A DNA stretch of 64,000 nucleotides from Sphingobacterium yanglingense (GCF_004363245.1 NZ_SNYV01000020.1:62001-126000), one strand, 5' to 3'. Shown: positions 7,969 to 16,595, counted from the first letter of the stretch. Notes: generated by a model from the sequence alone, not told the origin. A program made the numbers and translations.

Positions 7969-9195
7969 ATGCTAAAAGTACTTTTTATCGGTTTGGTATG
8001 GCCAGAACCGACATCTTCAGCTGCAGGTTGGCGAATGTTACACTTAGTTCGTTTGTTTTCCAGAGGCTATGAGGTTCATTTCGCTTCAGCTGCCGGGAAA
8101 GGTGAGCATTCTTGCGATTTGACTTCTTTAGGAATAGTGGAGCATACTATACAGCTCAATGATTCCTCTTTTGATTGCTTTATTCGTGAACTTGCACCTA
8201 GCATTGTGGTTTTTGATCGCTTCATGGTCGAGGAACAGTATGGCTGGCGGGTAGCTGAGCACTGCCCTGACTCTCTTCGGATATTAGATACAGAGGATCT
8301 CCATTTTGTAAGGCTTGCTCGGCAAGAAGCTTTTAAGAAGGCACAGACTGTAGATTATCGGAGCGACACTGCCAAGCGGGAGATAGGTGCTATATTGCGC
8401 TCCGATCTATCGTTGATAATATCAAAGGAGGAGATAACACTCCTGACAGAAGACTTTGCTGTCCCGATAGAACGCCTTTTTTATCTACCTTTTCAAGAAG
8501 AGAAATTGACAGAAGCACACTTTTCCTATCTGCCAGATTTTGGACAACGTAAAGATTTCGTTTTCATCGGTAATTTCATACATGAGCCCAATTGGCGAAC
8601 CGTGGAGATATTAAAGCGAGATATTTGGCCGGAAATAAAAAAAAGAGAAGCTGATGCAGAACTCCATATTTTTGGTGCCTATGTTTCTGAAAAAGTATTA
8701 CAGTTACATAAGCCCAAAGAGAGATTCCTGATCAAGGGGAGGGCTGAGGATGCACGCAAGACCATTGCAAACTATCGTGTATTATTAGCTCCTATTCCCT
8801 TTGGGGCGGGAGCTAAGGGAAAGCTAGTCGATGCCATGTATTCTGGGACACCGTCCGTGAGTAGTCGTATAGGTGCCGAATCTATGCAACAGAATGGGGA
8901 ATGGGGAGGCTTTATCACAGACGATAGCGCTGCTTTTGTTGATCATAGTCTTCAGCTTTATCGAGAAAAAACAATATGGGAAGAAAAGCAGAAGTTGGGT
9001 TTCGCTATTTTTAATAGCCTATATGCAGACAACTCCTATAGTGAAAGACTTTTAAAAGCAGTATTAGAAATACAAGATGATATAATTTCTTTTAGAAAAT
9101 CGAATTTTATTGCGGAGATATTGATGCATCAATCATTTCAATCCACAAAATATATGTCTTTGTGGATTGAAATGAAAAATAAGAACAAAAGTTAA
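7969..9195 (+). CDS. Glycosyltransferase (GT-B fold, GT4-like)
   Basis: The 408-residue product looks like a GT-B glycosyltransferase of the GT4 or related group. The N-terminal Rossmann half begins VLFIGLVWPEP and contains a glycine-rich loop SSAAGWR; the C-terminal half has the strand FVFIGNF with HEPNWR, then LHIFGAYV, the loop KGRAEDARKTIANYRVLLAPIPFGAGAKGKLVDAMYSGTPSVSS, typical of the nucleotide-sugar site including the acidic-less GAGAKGK turn. Donor and acceptor are unknown. The last 20 codons run through a 16-base perfect inverted repeat and the stop codon overlaps that of the convergent hydroxylase gene in the four bases TTAA. No other cell-surface polysaccharide genes are adjacent. 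Confidence 0.85.
   Translation: MLKVLFIGLVWPEPTSSAAGWRMLHLVRLFSRGYEVHFASAAGKGEHSCDLTSLGIVEHTIQLNDSSFDCFIRELAPSIVVFDRFMVEEQYGWRVAEHCPDSLRILDTEDLHFVRLARQEAFKKAQTVDYRSDTAKREIGAILRSDLSLIISKEEITLLTEDFAVPIERLFYLPFQEEKLTEAHFSYLPDFGQRKDFVFIGNFIHEPNWRTVEILKRDIWPEIKKREADAELHIFGAYVSEKVLQLHKPKERFLIKGRAEDARKTIANYRVLLAPIPFGAGAKGKLVDAMYSGTPSVSSRIGAESMQQNGEWGGFITDDSAAFVDHSLQLYREKTIWEEKQKLGFAIFNSLYADNSYSERLLKAVLEIQDDIISFRKSNFIAEILMHQSFQSTKYMSLWIEMKNKNKS
9134..9174 (-). terminator. Hairpin inside the glycosyltransferase tail, probable terminator of the hydroxylase gene
   Basis: Arms 9134-9149 and 9159-9174 are a perfect 16-base inverted repeat with a 9-base loop. It lies 18 bases after the stop codon of the minus-strand hydroxylase gene and inside the last codons of the plus-strand gene. 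A perfect 12-base palindrome (9121-9132) lies beside it. The minus strand has no strong T run afterwards, so termination is inferred from position and stem strength. Confidence 0.5.
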
Positions 9196-10934
9196 CCCAG
9201 TATCAGTTGTAAGCCATCTTTTATCAGATTACTTACATTAGGTTTTGCCTGCTGTATCGTATTTAGTATTTTTTGAGACTTGTCAAATAGTACCATATTT
9301 CCTTCTTTATGTGCAATTTCGCAGATCTCTAATGTCAATAACCAATCGTCAGGATAGTTCATATTGACCGTTTGTAATATCTCCTCTAAGTTTCCTTTTT
9401 CTTTATTTTCTCGATGAGCCCTCACCGCCAGGTATAGCTTTTCAAGTTCGATTTTTTCCTGCGTCTTTTGTTGTTTTATCGTTTTTGTGTGCGAAACATG
9501 CGAAACGAGGTCAAAACTGGTATCATCCGCAGGCCCCGAGTAGCAAGAAATAACCTTTTTCCCTATTGCCATATCATAAGTGCCCCATTCCGGATGGAAT
9601 AGGATCTCGTCGTGGTAGCGCACCGTACAATTTTCTAGACTGATCAAGATAATCTTTCCTTTGATGTTTCGTCGGCCTGTAATAATACGTCCCTCAACCG
9701 TAATATTTCCCTCAAATTCTAATTTGATGTCTTTACCTTCTTCAATATTGTACGCTTGCAGATCCTTAGGGCTCATGTCTTCTATAGAGAGATTTATCCC
9801 CTTTAACTTACCGACGGGAGAGCTGAAACCGGCACTATGGTAATTGGTGTCATGGTTTATTAGTTCCTTATTGTGATAAGCTAAGGCCGTAGGAGAGGAG
9901 GTCTGTATATAAATAGGTTTTCCATCCTGTTCGATGATACGACTAAAGATACCGGATACCTGAATACCCGTAGACAGCTCTATGGTACCTAATGCTTTTG
10001 ACTCTATAAGCTTCTTCACGCCGCTGATCCCACCTGTCCGGAGAGCCATTGTATTCGCAAATTCTTCTAGGACCAGGCTTAAATAAGCAAAGTCTGGTGT
10101 TACATAAAGCTGAGGTTGAGGTTTTGTAATATCAAAGCCTTGGTAAGCTGCACTTATGTCATAAGGCAGTTTTTTGACTTCTTCCCGCATGCACCAAGCA
10201 GATTCGCCAATAGAAGAAAGTAGGCCTGCTCCGTATATTTTAGGGTTCTCTACCGTTCCTATTAATCCATATTCGACGGTCCACCAGTGGAGATTACGAA
10301 TCAGGGCCATTTCCGAAGCTTCTATTTTCTTGTTTTGGAGCTCGTTCACCAATTTCTCGACCCGTTCTATATCTGCTATAGGAGAGCCTTCGGCTTCTTT
10401 TAGAATAGATAGCTCGCGAATAGCTTCATATATTTCATAGTCGTGCGAAGAAGAAATAGCCTTACTTCCTATTTCTCCAAATCGCCGTAGGTATTCTGCA
10501 TACTCCCTGTTAGCTATAATCGGAGCATGCCCTGCGCCCTCGTGAATGATATCGGGTGCCGGTGTGTATTCAATATTTTCGAGCTGTCGGATATCAGAAG
10601 CAATGACCAGAACATGATAAGCCTGAAATTCCATAAAGGCATTAGGAGGAATAAAGCCATCTACAGCCACAGCAGCCCATCCGATTTCCTTCAATATACG
10701 GTTCATACCATACATATCCGGTATTTTATCAACTTCCAATCCTGTTTTATCTAGTCCTTCGAGATAGGAATCATGTGCCACCCGAGATAGATAGTCAACA
10801 TTTTTACGCATTACATAGCGCCATACCGCTTGATTGATAGGGGTATATTCCTCGTAGTTTTGGGGTTTTATAAACTGCCTTAAGTGTTTGGGTAGGCGGT
10901 CTAAAATCGGGTTAGACTCATAATTTGTATGCAT
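9192..10934 (-). CDS. Aromatic amino acid hydroxylase with long C-terminal extension
   Basis: The N-terminal 300 residues match the tetrahydropterin-dependent, iron(II) aromatic amino acid hydroxylases (phenylalanine 4-hydroxylase type). The iron ligands are visible: His131 and His136 in DIIHEGAGHAP and Glu221 in WWTVEYGLIG. Classical bacterial phenylalanine hydroxylases have roughly 260-300 residues; this protein has 580, the rest being a region without recognisable motif (residues about 330-580), rich in Lys and Glu at the end. Proteins of this length occur in other Bacteroidota. The substrate (Phe or Trp) cannot be decided from sequence. A TAAGTTTG -7 element lies 20 bases before the start. 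Confidence 0.9.
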   Translation of the reverse strand: MHTNYESNPILDRLPKHLRQFIKPQNYEEYTPINQAVWRYVMRKNVDYLSRVAHDSYLEGLDKTGLEVDKIPDMYGMNRILKEIGWAAVAVDGFIPPNAFMEFQAYHVLVIASDIRQLENIEYTPAPDIIHEGAGHAPIIANREYAEYLRRFGEIGSKAISSSHDYEIYEAIRELSILKEAEGSPIADIERVEKLVNELQNKKIEASEMALIRNLHWWTVEYGLIGTVENPKIYGAGLLSSIGESAWCMREEVKKLPYDISAAYQGFDITKPQPQLYVTPDFAYLSLVLEEFANTMALRTGGISGVKKLIESKALGTIELSTGIQVSGIFSRIIEQDGKPIYIQTSSPTALAYHNKELINHDTNYHSAGFSSPVGKLKGINLSIEDMSPKDLQAYNIEEGKDIKLEFEGNITVEGRIITGRRNIKGKIILISLENCTVRYHDEILFHPEWGTYDMAIGKKVISCYSGPADDTSFDLVSHVSHTKTIKQQKTQEKIELEKLYLAVRAHRENKEKGNLEEILQTVNMNYPDDWLLTLEICEIAHKEGNMVLFDKSQKILNTIQQAKPNVSNLIKDGLQLILG

Positions 10935-10953
10935 GACTTGCTTTATTATTTAT

Positions 10954-10961
10954 CAAACTTA
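10954..10961 (-). promoter_or_regulatory. -7 element upstream of the hydroxylase gene
   Basis: The minus strand reads TAAGTTTG, matching TAnnTTTG in full, 20 bases before the start codon. No clear -33 element was seen at normal distance. The remaining 285 bases to the next gene start show nothing recognisable. Confidence 0.45.
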
Positions 10962-11245
10962 GTAAAATCTATCATAAATTCTAAGAAAACAGGTCAAGGT
11001 AAAATTATATTTTTCGACTTTTTTAGGGCTATCTTCTAATACAGTCTCCATTTTTATTCAAAAATAAGCTTATCTTTATTGAACCTGTGTATCAGCCACC
11101 TTGTATGAGAGATAGCTATTCCCATACACAGTCATATTACAGAACTTAAACTTATTCAATACAGCCGATTGTCAATTGCGATAGATCAGAATTGATTGAT
11201 AGTTACTGGCAACCGGTAAAAGCACAGATAAAATATAGTAAACAG

Positions 11246-12301
11246 ATGAAAACAATAAAAGGACCAGGTATATTTCTTGCACAGTTTATTGCAGAAGAAG
11301 CGCCTTTCAATTCTATTGAGAATATTGCCGAATGGGCTAAGTCTTTAGGTTTTAAGGGCCTTCAGATTCCTACAGGAGACCCGCATTACTTTGATTTACA
11401 GAAAGCTGCCGAAAGCAAAACATATGCAGATGAATATAAAGGAAAGCTAAATGAGCTTGGGCTCGAAATCACAGAACTGTCTACGCACTTACAGGGACAA
11501 TTGGTTGCTGTACACCCAGCCTACGACAAGCTTTTTGATGCATTTGCACCTGAAAAACTCCGAAATAATCCCAAGGCGCGTACAGAGTGGGCCATACAAC
11601 AATTAAAGTATGGTGCGAAGGCATCTCAGAACCTAGGGTTAAAAGCACATGCTACTTTCAGCGGGTCCTTATTATGGCAATATTTCCATCCTTGGCCCCA
11701 ACGGCCAGAAGGGTTGGTCGACGAAGCTTTCACCGAATTGGCAAGACGCTGGACTCCTATTCTAGATACCTTTGAAGAGTGTGGTGTAGATCTTTGTTAT
11801 GAGATTCATCCCGGCGAAGACCTCTTTGATGGTATTACCTACGAGATGTTCCTAGAGAAGGTAAATAATCATCCAAGAGCATGTCTATTGTACGATCCAT
11901 CCCATTTTGTATTACAACAGTTGGATTATATACAATACATTGATTTTTATCATGAACGTATTAAGGCTTTTCACGTCAAAGATTCTGAGTTCAATCCAAC
12001 AGGAAAACAAGGTACTTTTGGTGGATATCAAAGCTGGTTGAATCGGGCTGGCCGATACCGTTCTCCAGGCGATGGACAGGTCGATTTTAAGACTATTTTT
12101 AGTAAGCTCAGTCAGTACGGTTACGATGGGTGGGCTGTGATGGAATGGGAGTGCTGCATCAAGAACCAGATTGATGGTGCCACAGAAGGATCCAAATTTA
12201 TATCCGATCACATTATCCGTGTTACGGATAAAGCATTTGATGATTTTGCGTCTACCGGAGCAGATGCTGCCTTTAATAAGGAAATCTTAGGTCTAAGCTA
12301 A
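11246..12301 (+). CDS. Sugar phosphate isomerase/epimerase family protein (AP endonuclease 2-like TIM barrel)
   Basis: The 351-residue product fits the xylose-isomerase-like TIM-barrel superfamily that includes IolE, tagatose 3-epimerases and other keto-sugar isomerases. Likely metal ligands appear in order in CYEIHPGED, LLYDPSHF, AFHVKDSE and VMEWECC. The frame is open further upstream, but the ATG at 11246 starts the conserved region (MKTIKGPGIFLAQF) and is preferred over the ATG at 11192, which would add 18 residues unlike the family. Substrate is unknown. A Gfo/Idh/MocA oxidoreductase gene lies 1.5 kb downstream; such pairs often act on the same oxidised sugar, but here they are separated by two other genes, so a shared pathway is only a possibility. 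Confidence 0.87.
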   Translation: MKTIKGPGIFLAQFIAEEAPFNSIENIAEWAKSLGFKGLQIPTGDPHYFDLQKAAESKTYADEYKGKLNELGLEITELSTHLQGQLVAVHPAYDKLFDAFAPEKLRNNPKARTEWAIQQLKYGAKASQNLGLKAHATFSGSLLWQYFHPWPQRPEGLVDEAFTELARRWTPILDTFEECGVDLCYEIHPGEDLFDGITYEMFLEKVNNHPRACLLYDPSHFVLQQLDYIQYIDFYHERIKAFHVKDSEFNPTGKQGTFGGYQSWLNRAGRYRSPGDGQVDFKTIFSKLSQYGYDGWAVMEWECCIKNQIDGATEGSKFISDHIIRVTDKAFDDFASTGADAAFNKEILGLS

Positions 12302-12346
12302 AGATAATAAAAATGGGCTCTTTGTAGAGCCCATTTTTATTATCTT
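12301..12346. terminator. Strong bidirectional terminator
   Basis: Arms 12301-12320 and 12327-12346 are a perfect 20-base inverted repeat with a 6-base loop. The outer arms are A-rich on the left and T-rich on the right on both strands, and the structure overlaps the stop codons of both convergent genes (isomerase and def). It is the clearest terminator in the window. Confidence 0.92.
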
Positions 12347-12924
12347 CCTTTCTTTTGGAGTGGGAATTTCATTTTATAGCCCACACGAATCTGTCCTTTT
12401 GCTATCTGATCCAGCTTACTTTTCAGCATCGTCTTCTTCAATGGCCCCAGCTTATCTACAAAAAGCTTTCCTTCGATATGGTCATATTCATGCTGTACGA
12501 TGCGCGCTGCCAATCCTGACAGTTCCTCTTCCTTCTCCTCAAAATTTTCGTCCAGATAGTTAATAACGACATTTGACGGGCGCATTACTTCCTCATTGAT
12601 ATCCGGTATAGAAAGACATCCTTCATTGAAGGCCCATTTTTCACCGTGTTCTTTGACAATGATAGGATTTATGAATACCCTTTTGAAATCTTTTAGGTCT
12701 GCATCGCCTTCACCATCTTCATCTTCGGCAAAAGGAGAGCCATCGATTACAAACAAACGTATTGGCAGACCCACTTGAGGAGCAGCTAGTCCTACTCCAT
12801 GTGCACTATACATTGTTTCAAACATATTATCTATCAATTCCTTTAATTGAGGATAATCTTCATCTATTTCTTCGGCTTTTTTCCGTAATACCGGATCACC
12901 GTATGCTACTATTGGTAATTTCAT
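12340..12924 (-). CDS. def: Peptide deformylase
   Basis: Peptide deformylase removes the formyl group from the N-terminal Met of new proteins; it is a metal enzyme in the cytoplasm. All three family motifs are present in this 194-residue product: GVGLAAPQ at residues 43-50, EGCLS at 101-105 (Cys103 ligand) and QHEYDH at 144-149 (His145 and His149 ligands, Glu146 catalytic). An acidic insertion (residues 66-76, EDEDGEGDAD) lies between motifs 1 and 2, seen in other Bacteroidota enzymes. A perfect TACCTTTG -7 element lies 16 bases upstream of the start codon. fmt is not in the vicinity. Confidence 0.97.
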   Translation of the reverse strand: MKLPIVAYGDPVLRKKAEEIDEDYPQLKELIDNMFETMYSAHGVGLAAPQVGLPIRLFVIDGSPFAEDEDGEGDADLKDFKRVFINPIIVKEHGEKWAFNEGCLSIPDINEEVMRPSNVVINYLDENFEEKEEELSGLAARIVQHEYDHIEGKLFVDKLGPLKKTMLKSKLDQIAKGQIRVGYKMKFPLQKKGR

Positions 12925-12940
12925 TCTTCTTAATCTACTG

Positions 12941-12964
12941 CAAAGGTATGAATTTTTATTTTTG
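12941..12964. promoter_or_regulatory. Divergent -7 elements between def and the gene at 13026
   Basis: Minus-strand TACCTTTG at 12941-12948 and plus-strand TATTTTTG at 12957-12964 both match TAnnTTTG in full. The first is well placed for def. The second lies 62 bases before the GTG start at 13026. The -33 elements are not clear for either. Confidence 0.45.
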
Positions 12965-13025
12965 TGCCACTTATCGGTATCTTTTCATTGAGCAGGATTA
13001 TGATTATTAATCGTAATTTTATACC

Positions 13026-13772
13026 GTGCAAGATTCAAATCAGGATATCATCAGTTTTATTCAGCTGTTATCGGAGCATATTAAGATAGAAGAAATCAAC
13101 GAACATGATGGATTTTTTGAAGTACGTTCTGATCGTGTATCGCTCTTTATATACAAGCCCGGTAGCCATCGCGTTGACGAAGGTTCAAGAACCGGTGTGA
13201 TCCATATCGACCATGATCAAGTCCAAAGTGCTCCTTACAAAATCATCAATCGTCTTAAGGGACAGCATGGTCAAGGGCAACGTATCTATGCCCGGACCAC
13301 AGTTGTTGCCCGGATTGACAAGCGAGTTGCATTAGCATTTCAGGAAGAATACCACCTTCAGGGGGCACTGCCAGGCAAATACAGGTATGGGCTTTTCCAT
13401 AAGGGCGAGTTGGTTTCTGTTGCTATATTCAGTGGGGCACGTATTATGCGGCAGTTGGGACCGGATTTTAGGTCTTTTGAGCTGATTCGATTTTGCCACA
13501 AAGGAGATACGCTGGTTGTGGGGGGACTATCCAAGTTATTGAATGCATTTATCAAAGAATTCAAGCCACAGGACATCATGACCTATGCCGATAGAGATTG
13601 GTGCCAAGACGCATCTTCCTTGGAGACTTTGGGGTTCAAGGTTGTAGATACAACCGTTCCACAGCGTTTTGCAATTATAAACGGACAGCGATTTTTGCAT
13701 GTTACACAAGAGCAATCGGTGGACTATTACATTGAAAATAAGGGGAGTTTGAAATTAAAGCTCGTACTTTAA
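13026..13772 (+). CDS. Protein of unknown function, resembling phage-type Hef-like/GNAT-fold domains
   Basis: The 248-residue product starts at a GTG (the upstream frame has no ATG in good position). I do not know a name for it. The middle part (KYRYGLFHKGELVSVAIFSG, then FELIRFC, VVGGLSKLL and IMTYADRDW) is the pattern I associate with a GNAT-like fold domain found in phage proteins and Hef-like homing endonucleases, ending with an LGF segment. The N-terminal 90 residues look like a small alpha/beta DNA or nuclease-associated domain, with DEGSRTGVIHIDHDQV. It is placed between def and the oxidoreductase gene, 51 bases before the latter. The function is open; no nuclease motif can be verified. 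Confidence 0.7.
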   Translation: MQDSNQDIISFIQLLSEHIKIEEINEHDGFFEVRSDRVSLFIYKPGSHRVDEGSRTGVIHIDHDQVQSAPYKIINRLKGQHGQGQRIYARTTVVARIDKRVALAFQEEYHLQGALPGKYRYGLFHKGELVSVAIFSGARIMRQLGPDFRSFELIRFCHKGDTLVVGGLSKLLNAFIKEFKPQDIMTYADRDWCQDASSLETLGFKVVDTTVPQRFAIINGQRFLHVTQEQSVDYYIENKGSLKLKLVL

Positions 13773-13823
13773 ATAGATTTTGCTATTTTAACATCCTTCA
13801 ACATTAAACTTATAAAATTAATT

Positions 13824-14996
13824 ATGGAACGTAGATTACGCATGGGCATGGTCGGTGGAGGAAAAGACGCCTTTATAGGTGCCGTACACCGTATCGCAGC
13901 CTTTATGGATGGAAAGATCGAATTGGTCTGTGGCGCTTTCAGTGTAGATCCAGAAATATCAAAAGAATCTGGTAAGGAGCTTTTTGTCGCTCAGGACCGA
14001 GTCTATCCCGATTATAAAACCATGATCGAAAAAGAAGCCCTACTTCCTGAGGGGGAGCGTATGGACTTTTTAACGATTGTAACACCTAATTTTTTACATT
14101 TTGAGCCCGCAAAGCTCGCTATGGAAAGCGGTTTTGATGTCGTTGTCGAAAAGCCGATGACCGTATCTTTAGAAGAGGCCCTTGCACTACAGGAGATTGT
14201 AAATAGAACAGGTCGTACATTATGTCTTACACACACCTACTCTGGATACCCGATGGTCAAACAAGCCAAAGCGATGGTCCGCGAAGGTCATTTTGGAAAG
14301 ATCCGTAAGATTGTGGTAGAGTATCCCCAAGGTTGGTTAAGCCGCCTTTCCGAGCGAGAGGGCAATGCCGGAGCAGCTTGGCGCGCAGATCCTAAGCGTT
14401 CGGGCAAATCGTTGGTTATGGGCGATATCGGTACACATGTGGCACACCTTGCGGAGTATGTGTCGGGCTTACGCATCACAGAGCTCTGTGCAGACCTTAC
14501 CACCTTTGTAGAGGGCCGGTTATTAGATGACGATGGCTCTGTACTTTTACGTTTTGAAAATGGTGCTAAAGGTGTTTTGATGGCTTCACAGATTTCGGCA
14601 GGAGAGGAGAATGCCGTACGTATTCGTATATATGGAGAAAAAGGTGGATTAGAATGGGCAAATGAAGATCCAAATAATCTTATTGTCAAGATGTTAGATC
14701 AACCCCGTCAATTGTACCGTACGGGCAATGCTTATGCTGCTCCTTATACATTGAGCTCCTTTGCAACGCACAACACACGAATTCCTGCGGGACACCCTGA
14801 AGGGTTGTTGGAGTCCTTTGCCAATATATACCGCAATTTTGCCCTCACCGTATCTGCCAAAAGAGTTGGTCAGACGCCGAGCCCAGAGGCACTTGATTTT
14901 CCAACTGTAGCCGATGGCGTACGCGGCATGGCTTTTATCGATACTGTTGTAAAAAGTAATGAGAGTAACGAAAAATGGACTAAATTTGTACTGTGA
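13824..14996 (+). CDS. Gfo/Idh/MocA family oxidoreductase
   Basis: The 390-residue product has the NAD(P)-binding Rossmann half (MGMVGGGKDAFIGAVHR at residues 7-23, a GxGxxx-like loop), the FLTIVTPNFLHFEP strand and the VVEKPMT motif around residue 110 that carries the catalytic Lys of the family. The C-terminal half contains GDIGTHVAHLAEY, the conserved substrate-binding helix with GTH. Members oxidise or reduce sugars and inositols; the substrate here is unknown. The last four bases overlap the GTG start of miaA in GTGA, so the two genes are probably translated from one transcript. Confidence 0.93.
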   Translation: MERRLRMGMVGGGKDAFIGAVHRIAAFMDGKIELVCGAFSVDPEISKESGKELFVAQDRVYPDYKTMIEKEALLPEGERMDFLTIVTPNFLHFEPAKLAMESGFDVVVEKPMTVSLEEALALQEIVNRTGRTLCLTHTYSGYPMVKQAKAMVREGHFGKIRKIVVEYPQGWLSRLSEREGNAGAAWRADPKRSGKSLVMGDIGTHVAHLAEYVSGLRITELCADLTTFVEGRLLDDDGSVLLRFENGAKGVLMASQISAGEENAVRIRIYGEKGGLEWANEDPNNLIVKMLDQPRQLYRTGNAYAAPYTLSSFATHNTRIPAGHPEGLLESFANIYRNFALTVSAKRVGQTPSPEALDFPTVADGVRGMAFIDTVVKSNESNEKWTKFVL

Positions 14997-15907
14997 TAGA
15001 TAGTACAAGTGTCCTCAAGTATCTTTATCGAGAGACATCCTTTCTCGATAAAGATATCTTGATTATTTTAGGCCCTACCGCTTCGGGCAAAACAAAGCTG
15101 GCCGTACAGTTGGCCAAATCCCTCCAGACAGAGATTATCAGTGCTGATTCAAGACAGGTGTACCGCCATATGGATATCGGTACAGGCAAGGACATTAAAG
15201 AATACGGAGATATCTCATGTCACCTTATTAATATTGCCGATCCCGGCGAGCACTATAATGTAACCCGATTTTTAGAAGATTTTGAAGCAGCTTATCTATC
15301 TATCAAAGAAAAAGGGAAGCCTATAATCGTCTGTGGTGGTACAGGTTTTTATATCGAGGCATTATTAGCACCTCAGCCCTATAGTCAGATACCGACCGAT
15401 ATAGCCTGGCGTAGTCAATTAGAGCAGCAGAGCAAAGAAGCTATACAAGAGCTATTAGCACAGTATATTATCCCAGAGGGATTTAAGATAGATTACTCTT
15501 CAAAAAAACGGATAGTTCGAGCCTTAGAGATTTTAATCTGGCTTTCTCAACCTGGGCAAGTCCTCCCTGCAGCTACTCCTGGTTATACAGCTACTATTTT
15601 GGGGCTTGATCCCGATGTTGCACTCCGACGTGATCGCATTAGCCAGCGCCTCCTTGACCGATTGGATGAAGGCATGGTCCAAGAGGTCCAAAATCTGTTA
15701 CATTTAGGATTGACCCATGATGAAATAGCCTACTATGGATTAGAGTACAAATACATCAGTTACTACCTCCGTGGGCAGATCGATTATGATTTTTTCTTAC
15801 AGAAGCTTGATACCGAAATACATCGGTATGCAAAGAGACAGATGACCTATTTTAGAAAAATGGAGAAGGATGGTCATTCCATACATTGGCTTAATAAAAT
15901 TAAATAA
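14993..15907 (+). CDS. miaA: tRNA dimethylallyltransferase MiaA
   Basis: MiaA transfers the dimethylallyl group to N6 of A37 in tRNAs reading UNN codons; the product is later methylthiolated by MiaB and hydroxylated by MiaE (encoded at 7077). The P-loop GPTASGKT is at residues 27-34, followed by the family motif ISADSRQVYRHMDIGTGK and GGTGFYIEALL. The C-terminal RQMTYFRK motif, close to the family's RQ-TWFR, is present. The start chosen is the GTG overlapping the upstream stop codon; it adds about 20 residues before the P-loop strand. A TTG at 15059 would start almost at that strand. The added stretch contains a 14-base perfect inverted repeat, so the start is less certain than the identity. 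Confidence 0.94.
   Translation: MIDSTSVLKYLYRETSFLDKDILIILGPTASGKTKLAVQLAKSLQTEIISADSRQVYRHMDIGTGKDIKEYGDISCHLINIADPGEHYNVTRFLEDFEAAYLSIKEKGKPIIVCGGTGFYIEALLAPQPYSQIPTDIAWRSQLEQQSKEAIQELLAQYIIPEGFKIDYSSKKRIVRALEILIWLSQPGQVLPAATPGYTATILGLDPDVALRRDRISQRLLDRLDEGMVQEVQNLLHLGLTHDEIAYYGLEYKYISYYLRGQIDYDFFLQKLDTEIHRYAKRQMTYFRKMEKDGHSIHWLNKIK
15020..15056 (+). promoter_or_regulatory. Hairpin at the start of miaA
   Basis: Arms 15020-15033 and 15043-15056 are a perfect 14-base inverted repeat with a 9-base loop, extended by three more pairs past a one-base bulge. It lies 27 bases after the GTG start and just before the P-loop codons. It could act on translation of miaA or hide a later start codon. This is inference. 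Confidence 0.45.
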
Positions 15908-15932
15908 AGACTACTTTTTTTATAGTCTTTAT
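15904..15932 (+). terminator. Terminator after miaA
   Basis: Arms 15904-15913 and 15923-15932 form a perfect 10-base stem overlapping the miaA stop codon, with a T-rich loop. It is AT-rich and lacks a T run directly after the stem, so strength is uncertain. Confidence 0.5.
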
Positions 15933-16001
15933 CGTAGGTTTGTGTATCGGAGCTAAATCTATAGCTTTGTCGCGAAACAACTTTCATAAACGTTTGTATT
16001 A

Positions 16002-16009
16002 TAAATTTG
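16002..16009 (+). promoter_or_regulatory. -7 element of the locus 1 sigma factor gene
   Basis: TAAATTTG matches TAnnTTTG, 22 bases before the start codon at 16032. The -33 region shows only TTTC at 15982-15985 (spacing 16), so the assignment rests on the -7 element. Confidence 0.45.
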
Positions 16010-16031
16010 TTAGCTTTAGCGACGTGTATTC

Positions 16032-16595
16032 ATGAATGATAGCAGATTAACGGATTTTAGGTCGCTTTTAGAGCGTATTGTCGAGGGGGACGAAAGAGCC
16101 TTTTCGCTACTCTATGACCTATTTTCTGAAGATCTCACCAAGCATATTTTATCCAAAGTATCCGATACACAAGTAGCTGAGGACATTCTCCATGATCTCT
16201 TTCTTTCCCTTTGGCGCAATCGACACAATATGCTCGGAATAGAGTCATTACCTGCATACCTATACTCATCGTGCCGTTACCTTATTTTAGCCCATTATCG
16301 TGCTGAGCTTAAGCGGGCAGATTCTATGGATTTGGAACAATTAGATATTCTTGACGAGGATCTCCCTTTAGAAGAGCGGCTTCATTACCGATATATCATC
16401 GACATCGTGTCCAATGAGATCGAAAACCTCCCAGACAAATGCCGCGAAGTTTTTAAGCTAAGTCGGAGTGAATTTCTGAGTAATAAAGAAATAGCCCAAC
16501 GATTGGATATTTCGGAGTCAACTGTAGAGAAGCATATCAATAAGGCTATCAGGAGATTACGCGATGTGACTAAAAATTTTTTACTTTTTTTCTAA
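16032..16595 (+). CDS. ECF RNA polymerase sigma factor (locus 1)
   Basis: This 187-residue protein has sigma region 2 (AFSLLYDLF through DILHDLFLSLWRNR, residues about 18-65) and region 4.2 (LPDKCREVFKLSR to SESTVEKHINKAIRRLR, residues about 135-178), and lacks regions 1 and 3, the layout of ECF sigma factors. It should direct transcription of the SusCD locus downstream when released by the FecR protein encoded next. It belongs to the same type as the locus 4 sigma factor (both have LHYRYI followed by EIENLP) and differs from those of loci 2 and 3. It ends in a short hydrophobic tail (NFLLFF). The target promoters are unknown. Confidence 0.93.
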   Translation: MNDSRLTDFRSLLERIVEGDERAFSLLYDLFSEDLTKHILSKVSDTQVAEDILHDLFLSLWRNRHNMLGIESLPAYLYSSCRYLILAHYRAELKRADSMDLEQLDILDEDLPLEERLHYRYIIDIVSNEIENLPDKCREVFKLSRSEFLSNKEIAQRLDISESTVEKHINKAIRRLRDVTKNFLLFF

